Under the pieces are notes generated by a model. The model was not told the origin of the DNA. It searched no databases and worked only from the letters and a program-made list of their open reading frames with translations. A DNA stretch of 64,000 bases, from NCBI RefSeq assembly GCF_029227915.1, contig NC_079883.1, positions 25,234,001 to 25,298,000 on the forward strand, written 5' to 3'. The stretch's first letter is position 1; every line of letters begins with the position of its first letter. This DNA is from Hydractinia symbiolongicarpus. Taxonomy: Eukaryota > Cnidaria > Hydrozoa > Anthoathecata > Hydractiniidae. This document shows positions 20,900 through 35,600 of this stretch, piece by piece. The position numbers and the translations under genes are program-made.

Positions 20900-21846
20900 T
20901 AAAAGGTTTTCCCTTCTAAGTAGTTTATTTTCTTATGTAAATCTTACATTATAAATTTTTTAGTAAAAACTTTAGCATAAACCTTTTCAGTTGTATTCTG
21001 TAAATAATTGTTCAAGTGTTATTTGTTGTGTTATTTTGGTATTTAATGTACCCACTGCAGAGGGCACAAAAGAAGAACACAGTACCCTCATAGCTTAAAA
21101 GACATTATCCTAAGTCCGATGTGAACTTTGACAGGTTTGGATTCTTTGTTACTTTAGAAAAACAACATTCTTAATCGTTTGTGGTTTCGATGTCTGAAAT
21201 TGCACCATTTTTTGTAATATATTATGTCCCCCAGGTTCTAGTTTTTGCGTTGCTTTATTTCTTTCATTCTCATGGTAGTGTTTTATAAAGAGTAAAAACA
21301 AGTTGTTTTTCTGTTTGTTTTTTTAATGTTATTTTTTCAAATTTCAGCATTACTTGGAAAGGTTAAATACTGTCAATAAAAGATTAAGCACCATGTATGT
21401 TTAAACATGTTTTTCCTTAGGAATTTAATTTTAAAGGGGGAGTCTTCCAAAATACCCCTCTTCGAAAGGGGTATAATACTTGTGCATGTGCCTATTCTGT
21501 ACTGTATTTTTCATTATGAAATCTGTAAATATGCCAACAAAAATGTTATAGAGTATAAACAATTGTTTTACACTTCCAGAATTAATCAGAAAAATTAGTC
21601 AAAAAAGTTTAATATTTTCTACTATTTTTTTTAACATTGCTGGTTTTTTATTCACATGTTCAGGTTTATTTCATGCTATAACCCCTAAGTATTAGCAAAA
21701 CAGAAGCAAAAAATATTTTTTTAGGTGCCAACAGGCTTTCAGTTCAATTTAAGTGTGTAGATATGCATGTTACGAAACTCGATTTTATGTATGTAGATTG
21801 GGTATGTTTATTATGCAACTCTTTTGATATGATTTAGATTAACAAA
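20900..21846. other. XRCC3 to APC1 intergenic interval
   Basis: About 1 kb separates the XRCC3 polyadenylation signal from the proposed APC1 start codon. It should carry the APC1 promoter and 5' UTR. I see no TATA box or CpG-rich core that I can defend. Confidence 0.4.
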
Positions 21847-24800
21847 ATGATAAAATTAAAAACAATACAAACTTCTCCACCTTTTGGTCGACAGATCCTT
21901 GCCTTACATCCAGATTCCAAAGATACTTCACTGACTAAAGTAATACATCTTGTATTTTATAGATGTTATAATATAATTGCATAATGTCAATAGTTCTAGT
22001 GGTGGCAATCTCATAGAAATAATAGTACCTGCAAGTGGTTTTCATCAAGTACAGCGTTTATGTATATGACGACTTAACAGGATTAAAAAAATTGCTAAGC
22101 ACGTTTAGCCTCATGATCAGAATTTTTAATATTCGTGAAACAAAAAATATGTTAACATGTAAATGTATAGGAAAACATTGGAAAAGCATATTTTTACTAT
22201 ATAATTTAACTTTATATTTGAATTCTACGATTAAAAACAATATGATAATCAAAAAAGCATTTCCTGTGTGACTTTGTCAACCAGCATAGTCTGATACGAG
22301 CATCGAACATAGGATTAAGTATTGGTATTATTCCAGCCCTCTTCGATTGCCCTCTTCAATGATGTTTGTATTTCTTAAAATTAATGCAGATTTTATTACT
22401 CTCAAACTATTGTTGTTTAAATTAATGCCAGTAAGAAATTAACAACCACACAATTAATTGTAAACCACATTAATTAATTCAAATGTTAATCTTCTGGAAT
22501 AAGGTATTGTCTTTCAGTAGGTAATACTTCTAAAATATAATAAAGAAGTGTGTGCTATAACAAAAAACTTGTTTATTGGTCTTAGAATGAAAAATGGTTT
22601 ATATCAGTTGATGAAAGAAATGATGAAGTTGAAGAGGAGGAGGAGGTAAATTAACGCCAGTACTCTCATTTTGATTTTTTTTCTCTAAACTTCACTCTTT
22701 AAGCATGCTCCCTGTTAGCAAGGGAACAACCTTCTATCTTGTAAACTTTTCTTCTGCAGATATATTGGAGAGGCTGCACTGTGGTTATCAGTTCCTTTGA
22801 TGCTTGTGCGAAAAATTGTTTTTTAAAAAAATGCTACACTGTTGATACAGACATCAGAGAAGTATTTTACACATACTTTCATCTCAAAGAAAAGAACTCC
22901 AGTAAGCGTTGTGTGTTTTGAAATGTTAGCTTAGCTGTGATAGAACAGGTATATCGAAAGCTTACACATGAATGTTTCAGAAAAAATAAAAAAATTATCA
23001 AGTTTTGAGAATGTCAACAAGTTTTCTCAATTGTAATATTTGACCCTATTTTTGTTTTATTTAAAGTGAATGTTTGCATTTCCAGAAAATGCCTAGCTTG
23101 TACAGGAGCTAAAAAATTGTATTTTTCCTATGCCTTCATACACCTTATTGTCGTGAGGTATGATGTTTCGTAAAACTATCAAAAATTCTAGCTATGAAAT
23201 GTCTAAAGTACCACCATATTTTGTTATAAAACTGACAGAAAGCGATTTCAAGAGATTATTGAATTTTGTTAAGTTACTTTGTAGCCTTATGTTCATACCA
23301 AAGTTAAAAATAATTTGAAATGATCTATAACTTCTTTGCCTAACACCGTGGTCAGTTGTATGTGCAAAATGTATAGTGTTTGCATATGTTAGCTAAAATT
23401 ATAAAATGCACATGTACAACCATGACATACTTTCTTATAACAAACATGGACAGTGTATTAGCTAGAAATTCTCAATTAAGGCCATTAGACCGCTATTGGG
23501 AATTTCGATGATGGTCTCTCGGAGGACGCCCCATAGTGGTGTCTATAGGGAAAATTTTGAAATTCCATGTTCTCAGATACCAGAAAACAGCACATTTTCT
23601 TCTAAAACACTTTCGCTACATCAACAAGTCGCACTCGTACATTTCACATTTCAAATAGAAGGTGTTCTTTTAAATTAGAACAAAAAACATTCGAATTGTT
23701 GATTTCAAAGTTGCGTAATAATATAAGTTACGTAATAATTACAGGGCCCCTGGTTTGTTGATTTTGAATAGCGTGAATCTGAGCTGAACTTTTTCAGTTA
23801 CTGGAAAAGTGGTAAGGATCGCTAAAATAATCAAGACACAGCAAAGTAGGCAGACAGCAACAAGCCTGAAAAGTTTACAAGCTTCATGAAACTAAAAATT
23901 TCAAAAATATTGATAGAAATCTTGTAAAGTATCTAGTCAATAAGAGTGAATAGTGTAGTTTTAGTATTTCCTGGTATTTAGTAACTTATAAATAGTAAAT
24001 TATACATGCTCTTCAAGAACATTGTAACTTTTTTAAAATCTTTCATTGGAAAAAATTAAGCTACATTCCATTGGGAAGAGGCTGTTTACTGACCTTAATT
24101 TACGCCAGCTAACACCCTGATGGACAGTTTTTTCCTGTATATGCAAAAAATATGTAGTTGATCATTAATACAGTAATTTTTTAGGGCCTATTGCAAACAA
24201 AAAATGCCTTAATATTTTTTTATGGTCTAATTGCAAACATCAAAAAAAATTTAGGCTTTAAAGAGTACATTCTTGCCGATTTTGTATTGTTACAATTTTT
24301 AATTTAGAACCATGTAGATGTTTGTGCATTATGGAGAAAGAATGTTTGAATGTGTTTACAGAAGCTGGAGAGTTATTTATTGCACCTCTCCCTTTCAAGG
24401 TTTGTTATATTGTTACACCTAATCAGACCAAAATGATGAGTTGTTTGTGAAAATACCTCTTAAGCAGGGTGGGTTTGCCAGCAAAAAAATTTCAAAATTG
24501 AAACACCCTAGGAATAACATCTTGTTCCTGTAAAAAAATATTTTGACGTACACATTAGGAGTACATTTTTTGTACCTCAGGCAGGTTTATGATAAAGAAC
24601 ATTGCTGGAAGAATGATACATTTTTATCATTCTGTAATTCTTTTTAGCTCTATACACATAAGAGTACTTTTCTAATATATTTGATCCCAAAGCAAAAGCA
24701 CAATTTTAGTGCACTAGAAGGAAGCAAAGAATAATTTCTTTTATTAAAAATTGTACCACAGTAATCTCATTCAAATCGTGTTTTTAAATGTACGAAGCTT

Positions 24801-26683
24801 ATATCTACCAATACAATAATATGTTGTTCAATATAGCACATATTTTACTTGTTCTAATTTTTTGTGTTCATTTTTTTTGCCTAAAGGCTCGGAAAATGAT
24901 AGCACAAAGATAAGAAAACAGAAGATATGTCACAGTACACTCTGTACCATGCAATTTTTTATGTATAAGCCTGCTTTTTACCCTCACGGTGTGTATGTGC
25001 TCCAGTGTGAGAAGTAATATCACAGCACTTTGAAAGATGTCACATAAATTTCAGCTGATATTTCCCCTTTCTCCCCCCCCCCCCCCCCTCCTCTTTTTTA
25101 ATGTTAATCATTTTCTTATTCCCAGCTTTTTTACGCACCACTGTAATAGCTTTTACGTTTAAGTATGGGTTAATCTTGGTTATACAACAACTTTTGTAAC
25201 AAACAGCCTAATTTCATGTTTTCTTGTCACCAAGTCTGTATTATTACAGCAGAGGTCTTGTGCACCTTATAGTGTTTCTTCTTCTTAAAAAAAAATCTTA
25301 TTTCATGCTTAATTGTGTAGGTGAAAAGAATATGGGCCTTGCATAATGGCGTCTGTGTTGAAAGAGAAACTTCACTTGAGTTAGAACTTGAAAAGAAGTA
25401 AGCAATTAATATTTATTAAACATGCTGTTTTGTTGCAAAATATATTTAGGTGAAGACATTTCAATTTTCTATTTTTCTTATTTATGTGTAATTGTAACTT
25501 GACACAGTGTTATAATGGGTTTGATGTTTGATCATTTTGCTTTGTTCTTAGATCAATGCCAACATTATTTAGTCTAACGCATCCTTTGGAAGATTTCAAG
25601 CCAATTGTGTATCGTTACCAAGGTAAGTTTAACCACGATTCTAGATGGATGCATCTTGCAAAATAGTGTATCTTGGATGAAAACTAATTTAATAATAGCA
25701 TTAATTAGTTTTCATAAGTAAGACTTAGGAAGATGTTGACCATGTAACAGCAATGTTTATGATAAAGCTTTAAATCTTCGTAATATGCATGTGTCTGTAA
25801 CTGACAATGTGGATGTGTTCTTTTTCCTTTACTTATTATTTATTATTTTTATACTGGTTAAAAAAAAGTTAACTTCAGTAAGCTAAGTACTGCTATAAAT
25901 GTGTGTCCTGTTTTATTTACAATAATAAAAATTATACGAAATAAAGAAATGAAAAGTATCTAACGGAAAATAGAAGAAGGAAGATAAAATTTGTTTATTT
26001 ATTACAGCTACTAAAAATAAAAGAAAAAGAAAGAGAAAAACTAAAAAAATGTCCTCAATCTTTCTTAAATCATTTGGTAGTTCATTGAATGTTTTTGCAC
26101 CATAGAAATAAAAAGCTTTCCTGTCATATTCAAGCTTTACACGTGGCAGTTTAAGTAACACATTTTTGCGTGTTCTTTTATAACTCATCAATTTTCACAC
26201 AACTTTCTGTCGACACATTTCACAAAAAAGCAGTTGTTCATTTCATACAAGATTCAAGAATTTTTAGCGGGACCTTGACTCAACCACTGATCATAAAGGC
26301 TCGGCTGTGGATTGATTTGAGTTTATCAATTTGCGTTTTCATTTTGCTGAAGTCACTTTTAAAAGTTTATAAAGGTGGAAATAAGTCAATTCCTGTGTGG
26401 TTAACTAGGCACCACCTTAAACACCAAAATTCAACTAATTTTCTTAATCATCCCTTCAAACTCTACACAATAGAAGTTACAATAAAATAAAAAATTGTAA
26501 AAAACAACTAATATATTGGTGCATTAATTTGGTATTTTATTTGCAGACAGTCGGAAGCCAATGTATTTCACAGATACAACTCAACATATTGTATTTACGG
26601 AGCCTGACACTTGCCTTATTCTAACGTATGACTCTGTGTTGGGATTGCACTCTCTATGGAAAGCGAGAAAAGCATTGGAACAA
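21847..26683 (+). CDS. ANAPC1: ANAPC1 exons 1-7: N-terminal beta-propeller, first part
   Basis: Exons are 21847-21939, 22586-22645, 22760-22901, 24308-24399, 25321-25397, 25552-25622 and 26547-26683. All boundaries are GT-AG and phases join without error. Readable segments are [12 protein letters not shown] (exon 1), [17 protein letters not shown] (acidic, exon 2), [13 protein letters not shown] (exon 3), [20 protein letters not shown] with FIAPLPFK (exon 4), [14 protein letters not shown] (exon 5), [19 protein letters not shown] (exon 6), and [20 protein letters not shown] with HSLWKARK (exon 7). These match the blades around human CICILQSS and TMFSMLHPLDEITPLV. Exon 1 is the weakest call, because it is short and its donor is GTAATA. 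Confidence 0.88.
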
Positions 26684-29600
26684 GTATGTAATTATTTACT
26701 TTTTAACAATAAAAAAACTTTATTGTAAAAAAAAATTAAAGTATTTTTAAATATGTGCACTTTTTTTTATTCGATGTTAGATTAACTGAACTTAGCCTTG
26801 TTATTTTGAATAGAAAAATTTTAATGCATGCTTAACACACTGAATGATTTTATAGGATGAAGAATTGAAAATTGTTTTTCTAAACAATCATACGAACTAC
26901 TATGTTGACCCTATTTCAAAATAATCAAGTTTAGATAGGTATATGGTAGATCTACCAGGGGTGCAAATCTTATCTAAGCCTTCAATTTGACTTGCGCAAG
27001 GATTAATCTAAGCCTTTAAAAAGAATCAAAAGAACCTCAAACTTATACTTATCAAAACTACCAAGACCCGCCCAAATCTCAATTATTTTTTATAAGCACA
27101 AGTCAGAAAGATCTTTTTTCATTTTGTGTACACCAACATTCTCAGTTTCTTCTCTGCTAAATTGTTTACAGTAAGTACAAGATGGCAGGCATATTAGTAT
27201 AAGAATTCATGTTATTGGATAAATACGTTGAAAGAACAGCTCTGATCTAACAGCTGCTATGAAAAAAAGAAATGCTTAAGTAAAAAAGTACAAAATTCTC
27301 TGCAAATAGTTAAACAACTAGTAAGCAGGAAATTATAAACCACAATTTTGATTGTATTTTAATTCTCAAAAACAAAGCTTTTTATTTAGGATTTTCCGGA
27401 GGGGCTTAGCCATCAAGACAGCCTGCCAGAATTTTTAGCATTTTGTAATCATTCAACAAATATGGCAGATATAAACAATCAGTCCAGATTGTCATTATCA
27501 CCTGCACCAAATAAGCGTCATTCATGTCCACCAATTTCTCTTCACTATGGCAACAAGCATAGAGTTTCTCCAGCAAAATGTAATTCACCTATGGTGAAGC
27601 ACTACTCACCGTCAGTACCAAACCATTTTCTTAGAGGATCACCTCAACAAGCCTGTAAGTTTGAGTTTAGTGTGCTTTGATAAATAAAATTTAGCATTTT
27701 AATTTTGTCAGGGATAAATATTGTGATTTTTAACTCTAAAACATAGATAGTATATTTTCTTAATTTTGACAATTAAAAAAAAATAGACGTATTTCTATAT
27801 CCATTTGGTTCCGCGAAATATGCATACTCAAAATAAAGAATATCATGAAAACGAGATTAGTTATGAGCAAAATTTTAGTTTGCAGCAAAGTAGTGCAGAT
27901 ATCATTTGTTTACATGCAATATTTGCAAAATTAATTTGTAATTTGTCCTACAGATTGTTATTAACATTTGGTAATAAAGTGCGGTAATGGCATGTATCAT
28001 TGGGCCGTTCTAATGCTTTTGTTTATTATTCTTGGTGGTAAATAGTGATTTCAGAATTAGGATACTAATTCGACTTGGTGGGAAAAGTTGGACTTTACAC
28101 CTTACTTGGAATGTTCTTGCTTATTTGTGTTAAATTTTAAGCCTCTATCATAGATTGAATTTGGTTTAAAAAAATGATCTAAAATTTCATATTAAAAAAT
28201 TGTTGCTTAAAAAAACACAAAACATTTACTGACATACTCCCTAGAATTAAAGAAATTTCTTTAAAATTTTATCCACAAAATGCTTGTCATGTCGAACTTT
28301 AATAAGTGAAAACAATTAACTTTAATAAGTGGAAACAATGTGAAATTTTTTTGTAACGTTAAAAACAATATTTTTGGTTTTGTATTTTCGTAAATCGACA
28401 CATTGGAAATATTTCATTAAGATTATTTTCTGTAAAATAAGCAATTTGAATAATTCTGCAAGATTAATTTTCAAGATTTCAAAAAATCAAGAAAACAAAA
28501 TACATAAGCACCTGGTTTTTAAGAATATTGACTTTAATAAATATTAAGCACGTTTACAGCTGAATTCCACAAATTCTTATAAGAAAAAGTGTATTATTTT
28601 TTTTTCTTTTTTTTTTCATAATTAAAAAAATGAGGTGCCATTTTAAAAAAAAGACTACTTTTTCTACATATGGCGATTTATGATAAGTTCTACGCTCTAT
28701 CAATTCACATTACTTACAAACTGTAAGTGTTAAAGTTAACCATCACAATGCTTGATACCATTGTACGATTTTTGACAGTCAGTAGGAGAGGGAGTAGTGA
28801 CAGAGGAAGTGTGACAATTACATAATCACAACAGCCAATACCAAAAATATTAATTTTGAATATCAATTAACGCAACAAATATTGAAAAATGATTCGTTGG
28901 TAACTCATGCAGCTAAGCTATAGCTACAAACCTAGAAAAAATACTTGTGAAAACGCTATAAGAAAATCCAGTCTTTGAAATCTCTTTACTGTGCCATCCC
29001 CTTTCCCCCCAAGTCAATGTATTTTTCTTTAGGTTTATGGAATACTTCAGTTAGCATCAGTCAAGCATATTCAATATTGATTTTAGGGGAATGGAGAGCT
29101 CAAAATGATATTTACAATATGTTTTTCCAGGACTACTGGCTACTTTTCGGTTTAGCTATACTAGCAAGCTAATCTTAATTTTTTGAGCTGATCAGAAGTA
29201 ATGTGAAGTGCCATTGAGCGTTAGTAAACTGTATATTGAGTTTTAGTTCTAAATTTACCTGGAAACAGTAAATAAAAATGAGGCTAGATTTAACGTGGCT
29301 AGGAGATTTTAGAGGTTTAGCTAACTAGCTAGCTAACATATACCAAAAGATACGCCCTTAAAATCTGCAATATTTTAATTTTTTTTGTCACACTACCACT
29401 ACCAAAACACTCTTTATAACTGTGTTAACTACGATTATGCGAGACTGGCAGTTAAAAGTTGTAAAAGTCAACATTTTGTTGATACATTCTTCAAAACTGC
29501 TTGTAAACAACTAGTATCCCAAAATTTGCTCATAAATAATCTCGTTTTCATGTTATTCTGCATTTTGAGTATGTATATTTCGCAGAACGAAATGGATATG

Positions 29601-32600
29601 GAAATTGGTCTATTGTACTGTTGTAAGTCTTTCACTTAAATTAAACATTCTTATTTCTTGCAAAAAACAAAAGACAAAAGCAGCTGTGGTCATCTTTCAC
29701 TCATAAATTTATATTGTTATAGTTCATGATTCAACTGTAAACGGGGACTTTTCAGCACCACGGAAATCACGTTTGTCATCACCAATGATGTTTCGTATGT
29801 CGTGTGATGAAAGTGTCATTGAAGATGATTTGGAGCCACTACCACCAGATATATGTCTAGACCAAGTATGGCAAGAGCAAGGCAACATGATTAGGTAAGA
29901 GTATGACCTCTACATTTTCGGTCCTTTTGTGTGTAATATTAATTTTATTTTTCCTCTGCTATTTTTTACAGGCATGGGATAAAAGGAAAAGCAGAAGAAG
30001 GCTTTATAACAAAAGATTTTAGTGGAAAACAATATGTAGGGTATTTTATTAAAGCACTATCCAAATTAAGGTGAGTTACAAGAATGTTATTTGCATTTTG
30101 TTTTGATTTTTTAAATTTACATTTTCTTGTAAAAATATTCCATTTGCATTTACGATTCCCAAGTTAAAGTTAATTTTAAATTGACCTGTGTATACAATTA
30201 TAGACTGCTAAGGATCAAGGAAAACTCAAAACATGGATCGAGTTTTGAAAAGGTTCTGGAAATTGAATGCTTTGGTTTTGGCAGTTTTCAGGTAAAACCA
30301 GTTTCTTTAGTGATATTGCCATATTGTTGGTGTGTGTTTAAGGTGTGTTTTCAACTTGCAATGAAACCCTTGTTTTTTTTATGTTAGAAAATATCGAAAA
30401 ATATGCTATACAAATTTTTTAACACAATTTTAAATTTTTTTTTGCTTCTACAAGAGAAATTTTCTTATGTTTACCGATCAAGACAAAATAATTCTGAGTA
30501 AAATTTATAGGCTTATCATTTTCAGACTCAGCAAACTCCTTTGTTATAAACAGCAAGGATTCATTCCTTTGCGACTTGTACCTCTTGTGCAATTGTTTAC
30601 TCTTTACTTTACTAAAAATGAAGAATGATAAAACTTTAAGAAATACAATCTTCATTTATTATTTTTTACAAAAAAAACACAACTATAAAAGTTTTACCCT
30701 AAGAGAATTTTGAATTAGAATTTTAATACCATTCCTGTCATAAATACCAACATTTATTTCTATGTTCTAAAATATATGTGTATTAATTCCAAAAATTTCA
30801 AATTGATTCTTATAAACTATCATTTTGCAAATTCACATTGTATTATTTAAAGTAATTGCATTTTTTTTTAGAATTGTGCAATGTTTGCTGTTTTGGATTT
30901 GTCCGAAAATATTCAATTGTACAGTGGTAAACAAAAGGTGTGTTGATTTGTTTTTCATGTTGTTTCTCGTTGTTTGAATTCCCTATGCGTAAAGTTCTAG
31001 AAAGTAGCACCCAGGTTTGATTTGTAAAAATTTAGCTTTTTAACAGTTGTCACACTTCAATATTCTTTAATTTTAAGAAGTTCATTCAAAACTTCTGCTC
31101 TGAAATTAGATTTTTTAACAAATTTCTCCTCAAATCTCCTCAATTTTAGTGTTACAAAACTTTGTGGTAAAGTACGTAGAAATGCTACATGAGTACAGCA
31201 AAAATTTATTCTTTAGTCATGACATTACCTTAAATCTCCTCATATATTCTCCATCCCTTAGTATTGTTACGAAAATACTGTCATCTTTTCAAAAAATGCT
31301 GAAAATTTTTGTCACAAAAAAATTTGCAGCACTGTTGTTGTTTTGTGAAAGATCACTGAAAAATGGTTTCAAACTATAAAGTTATAAAGACATTGGTTAA
31401 TGTTACATTATCTAATATATAACACAAGTTTGTCTGTGACTAAAAATACTTAACGGGACCAAAGTTTGCATTTTCAAGGTGTATGTTTTTCATTCTAAAG
31501 AATATGCAAGGTTAAAAAACTGAAGCCTTTTTACAATTAGTTATTTAAACATTACGTCTTTGCAAAGATTAACGCCTAATTATTAAAGTCAGAAAGAAAA
31601 TGGAAGTGTGGTTAATATGATTTTATTTTAGATTGGTCCTGTTCAGCTGTCTGCTTCAGTGTTTAACAAAAGTGAGTTTCATCGTTATCTGTGTTATGTT
31701 ATGCTGCATGAAATGTCTAGGGAAGAATTTTAAACCAATATTTTTCATCTGTTTAGATATCACAAAGCAGCAATTATCATTAAAACATTTTGGTGCCACA
31801 AGCTTTGTCGTTGTAAGTAGATTTAATTAACTGTAACAGCACAAGCTGAGTAATGATTTAAAAAAAAAATAGCTCAATAAATCAAAGCTCAAGCCTGGAT
31901 CAAAATTGTGGAATAAAAATGTGTGCAGTATGCCTGGGTCACTTGTCATCGATTTATTTAAAATTAAATATACATGGGGTCTAAGCGATGCAACAGCTTG
32001 TCTGATTTTCACCACTGCAATTTCAATGTGCTTACTTACAATCTTTTATAACAATTCTTGTATTCTGGAAGTTTCAATTTGCCACTAATTCAAATTTTAC
32101 TTGCACTGTTCAGCTAAATTAATTTTATGACATTGACGTATGTCACTCTTAAAACATAACTGTCACTTTTAGGAAGGAGGCAACGAAGCTGTGAGGATAG
32201 AAATCTCAGAGCTAACTTATTCCACAACAGGTAATTTCATGCATATTAATATAGATAAATAAAAGATAGAAATTATATATATATATATGTATTAAGATAT
32301 GTAATAAAATTTGTAATGTGTTTAATATTTGGGTCCAATTCCCAAATTTTAAAACTCTCGGATGCCTAATATAGCTCTTTTAGGAATAAATTCCATACAT
32401 TTTGTTTCATGATTTTTACTAGTCTCTTCCTATTCCCTGATGTAACTAACATGCTCTTAGCTAGAATGGCACAAAAAAGTGATATGCACAGTTTTTTTTT
32501 ATTTTAAAGAAAATAGATTATTGGATGGTGATTACTCTTCATGTTATATGTATCTGTACACATATTTCTTTGTTTATTGTTTTTGATAGACATGCCTGTA

Positions 32601-35600
32601 AATATATATGCAAATAAGGTATAAGGGACAGGTATGCACAAGATACACGTATTTAACCATGATAACATTTTAAGAAATAAGTAATATGCATTGACATACA
32701 GTAAAGTGTTTTCATGTACAGAGGATATAAATTTAATCAATTTTTGTACGTATATTCATACGTGAAGCTATTTGTCAACTCCTGGCTTTGTCACATAACT
32801 GTAATCTTTCTTCTCAAATTCTGAAAAATGGATTATGTATGTGTCAGTCCATAGAGATTATTGCTAGTTTTTTAAATAAGCCACTTTCTGAAAATAGAAT
32901 GTTTAGCAGCTGTTAAGGATCGCATTCAGCTATTATGAATTTGAAATGTTATGAAAAAAGTAAAGCCTTTTCATAATTGCATGTCAAATCTATAGGTATG
33001 ACTAAATTTAATTTTTTTCATTAATAAATTCTACATTTATTTTAGTAAAATCATGCATCAAGGCTCTTGAGGATGTTATCACTGAACAAGAATTTAATCT
33101 TATTGTTGCAAAATATTACACTTTGTTCCATTCTGATAGTAGTGGGTACAATAAACAGATTCACATCAATGAGTGGGATAAATTTCTTTCTGCAAGTCTG
33201 AAACTACTTGGTTTTCCAGAATCTTCGACGAAGAGCTTAAAGGTAAAGGAACGAACGGAGGTTCTGGTATTGATTCATGACCGTTTTATTTTACAAAACT
33301 ATTTTCCATAGTGTTTTTTATTTGATTTTCAAAAACATGATATTGGGCCGTTACGGTGAATTTTACTTGAAATTATTAATGTTTTGTGCATGTTACTCGA
33401 TAATTTTGGGCGGCTAGCATCATTTAGAGTTCACAAAATAAATCTGATATTCGTATTGTAGGAAAACATTACCAGCCCAGCTCCTCCACAGCCTAAGAAA
33501 GCTAAGAAAAGTGATTCTCTTGTTGGGATTGAGGTATAGTTTTTTTACTTTCTTTACTTGAATTTACAAGTTTGTTACAATTAATTTATTTTATTTTAAA
33601 ACAAAAATACTTGTGTAATAGGATTGGGAATATTTACTTCAAAATCAAGTTAATAATATGATGCAAACAAAAGTGGAACAAAAATATATTGTTGAAATAA
33701 GGTTAGTTAATTGTGGGCTGTTTTTTGATAAGTTATCACCAAACAAATTTCTGATTCTCTCATTTTTTAAATTTATTTCATTTTACGGTGTCAAAATGAT
33801 AATTTTGAAAACCCACGCCTGAATTTTGACAAGCGCATGTGACTTCCACTGTATAGTAATCACCTTATGCCATGCTTTAGTTTACAAAAAAATGCACCAT
33901 TGTACAAACACATAACTGCTGTATTTACAAGTTGGCACAAACTTTACGAGGTATGTAATTCTGTTTATGTCTCCAAATTGTCCAACAAAGTTCGCAAAAT
34001 TGCCTCATAAAGGCCTTTTTTTTAATAAACTATGTTTAGCCACAACTTCCCACGTGTTGATGTCAGCAGTCAATATGTTTAATTTTTATTATTAAAGATG
34101 GTAGTATTATTCAGAAGCTGAACTGCTGGAGCTTCTGAAACTTTCGTAGCTAATTTCCTCCTCCATACTTTCAAAATATCCCAACAACCTCAATTTTCCT
34201 CTGCATAAAATCTCTAATGGTAGGAATACTTAGCCTGTTTCTAAACTATTCTAAACTCTTCCTGTCTTTCAAACTGGTTTTACACATCCACCTAACCATT
34301 CTTATAATTTTCAAAATAGCGAAGGTCTTTCTTTCTTACTACCATACTTCATTTGTTTTTGTTTTTGTGAAAAATCGTTTCTGCCAACAAAGTTAATGAA
34401 ATGCAAAAAAGTGGCATTGATATTATGTGGCAGTTATTCACTGACTATTCCTTTATGAGTTTTAACATTTAGCTTGGATATAAATATTGTATTTTCTTCA
34501 TTTTTTATATATATATGTTTTTATTGTGTTTTGTATTTTCTGGAATTTATTTTAGGAATTTAAACTTAACACTCTTTTTTTGGTGCATTTGGTACACATG
34601 GCTAAACTACTTCATTATCTTGCAATGTAAGTGAAAGTTTAAGGTATTCTAAAATTAGTTGGGACACTTTCTATAACACACGCCAACAGGCTGGAAATGA
34701 CTAATTTTTTCCAGATGAGTGAATAGGGGAGATTTTTTACAATTTATAACAACAATGTTATACAGAGTTTAAATTAGCAAGTCGCAATTCGCATTTTTCT
34801 GAATCAAAATGCCATCTTTGCAAAATATTCTACAAAGGATATGTTAAAATTGTGAATCCCATTTCTTTATCAATCATTTGTTTCACCTATTTCTGTAGCA
34901 GTTGCTGCAACAAAATAACCATTATCAACGGATCAGTGACATCTTACTTCCAGTGCAGAGGTTTTCTTCTCTAGAGTCAACAATTTTTTGCGAACTGACT
35001 TTATATTTCTAATTCAAACCCTGTTATATGGTAAAAAACGTTACTAAAATACATTGTTGCCCTGAATCAATAATGTATCTTTATTAGTATCATCTTGCTC
35101 TTCTTGATGAATGATTTATAACAATAAATCAGTTTTAAAATAATAATCTTGGATAACTTTAAAGGCTTTTATTTTCTAGGGTATGTTAAAGGAATATCCA
35201 TTTTCTTGCAGTACAAGGAATTGCCCTCTTTGTGTCCATATTACAATTTTGGTGCTATTCTGTCTAGTCTGCTTTATCTTTACAATGAAAAATTCCTAGG
35301 TAAAATATTGATGCTTTAACATTTTAGTATCCTCAACTCTAAATCACACACAAAAATCTACGAAACAGACTTTCCTACTCTTCAACAAAAGAATGATACT
35401 GTTTACAAACTGAAAGAAGGTATATACAATTTGATCTTGTCAAATATTATGATGCAGGTGTTTTTGACAATATGTCAGAATAATTTCTCTCTTCTGTTTT
35501 AATTTTCTTTGTTTTTTTTCTTTTTGTTTTCGTTTTAAATTATGCTTAATTCAGGGATGCTGAGCAGCACCAGGCTGCTTAGCATACATTGTGCACCACC

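Noticed and set aside
23063-23156. Apparent APC1 exon between GT-AG-like borders
   Set aside because: Joining exon 22760-22901 directly to 24308-24399 keeps phase and matches the family, while this segment has no family match.
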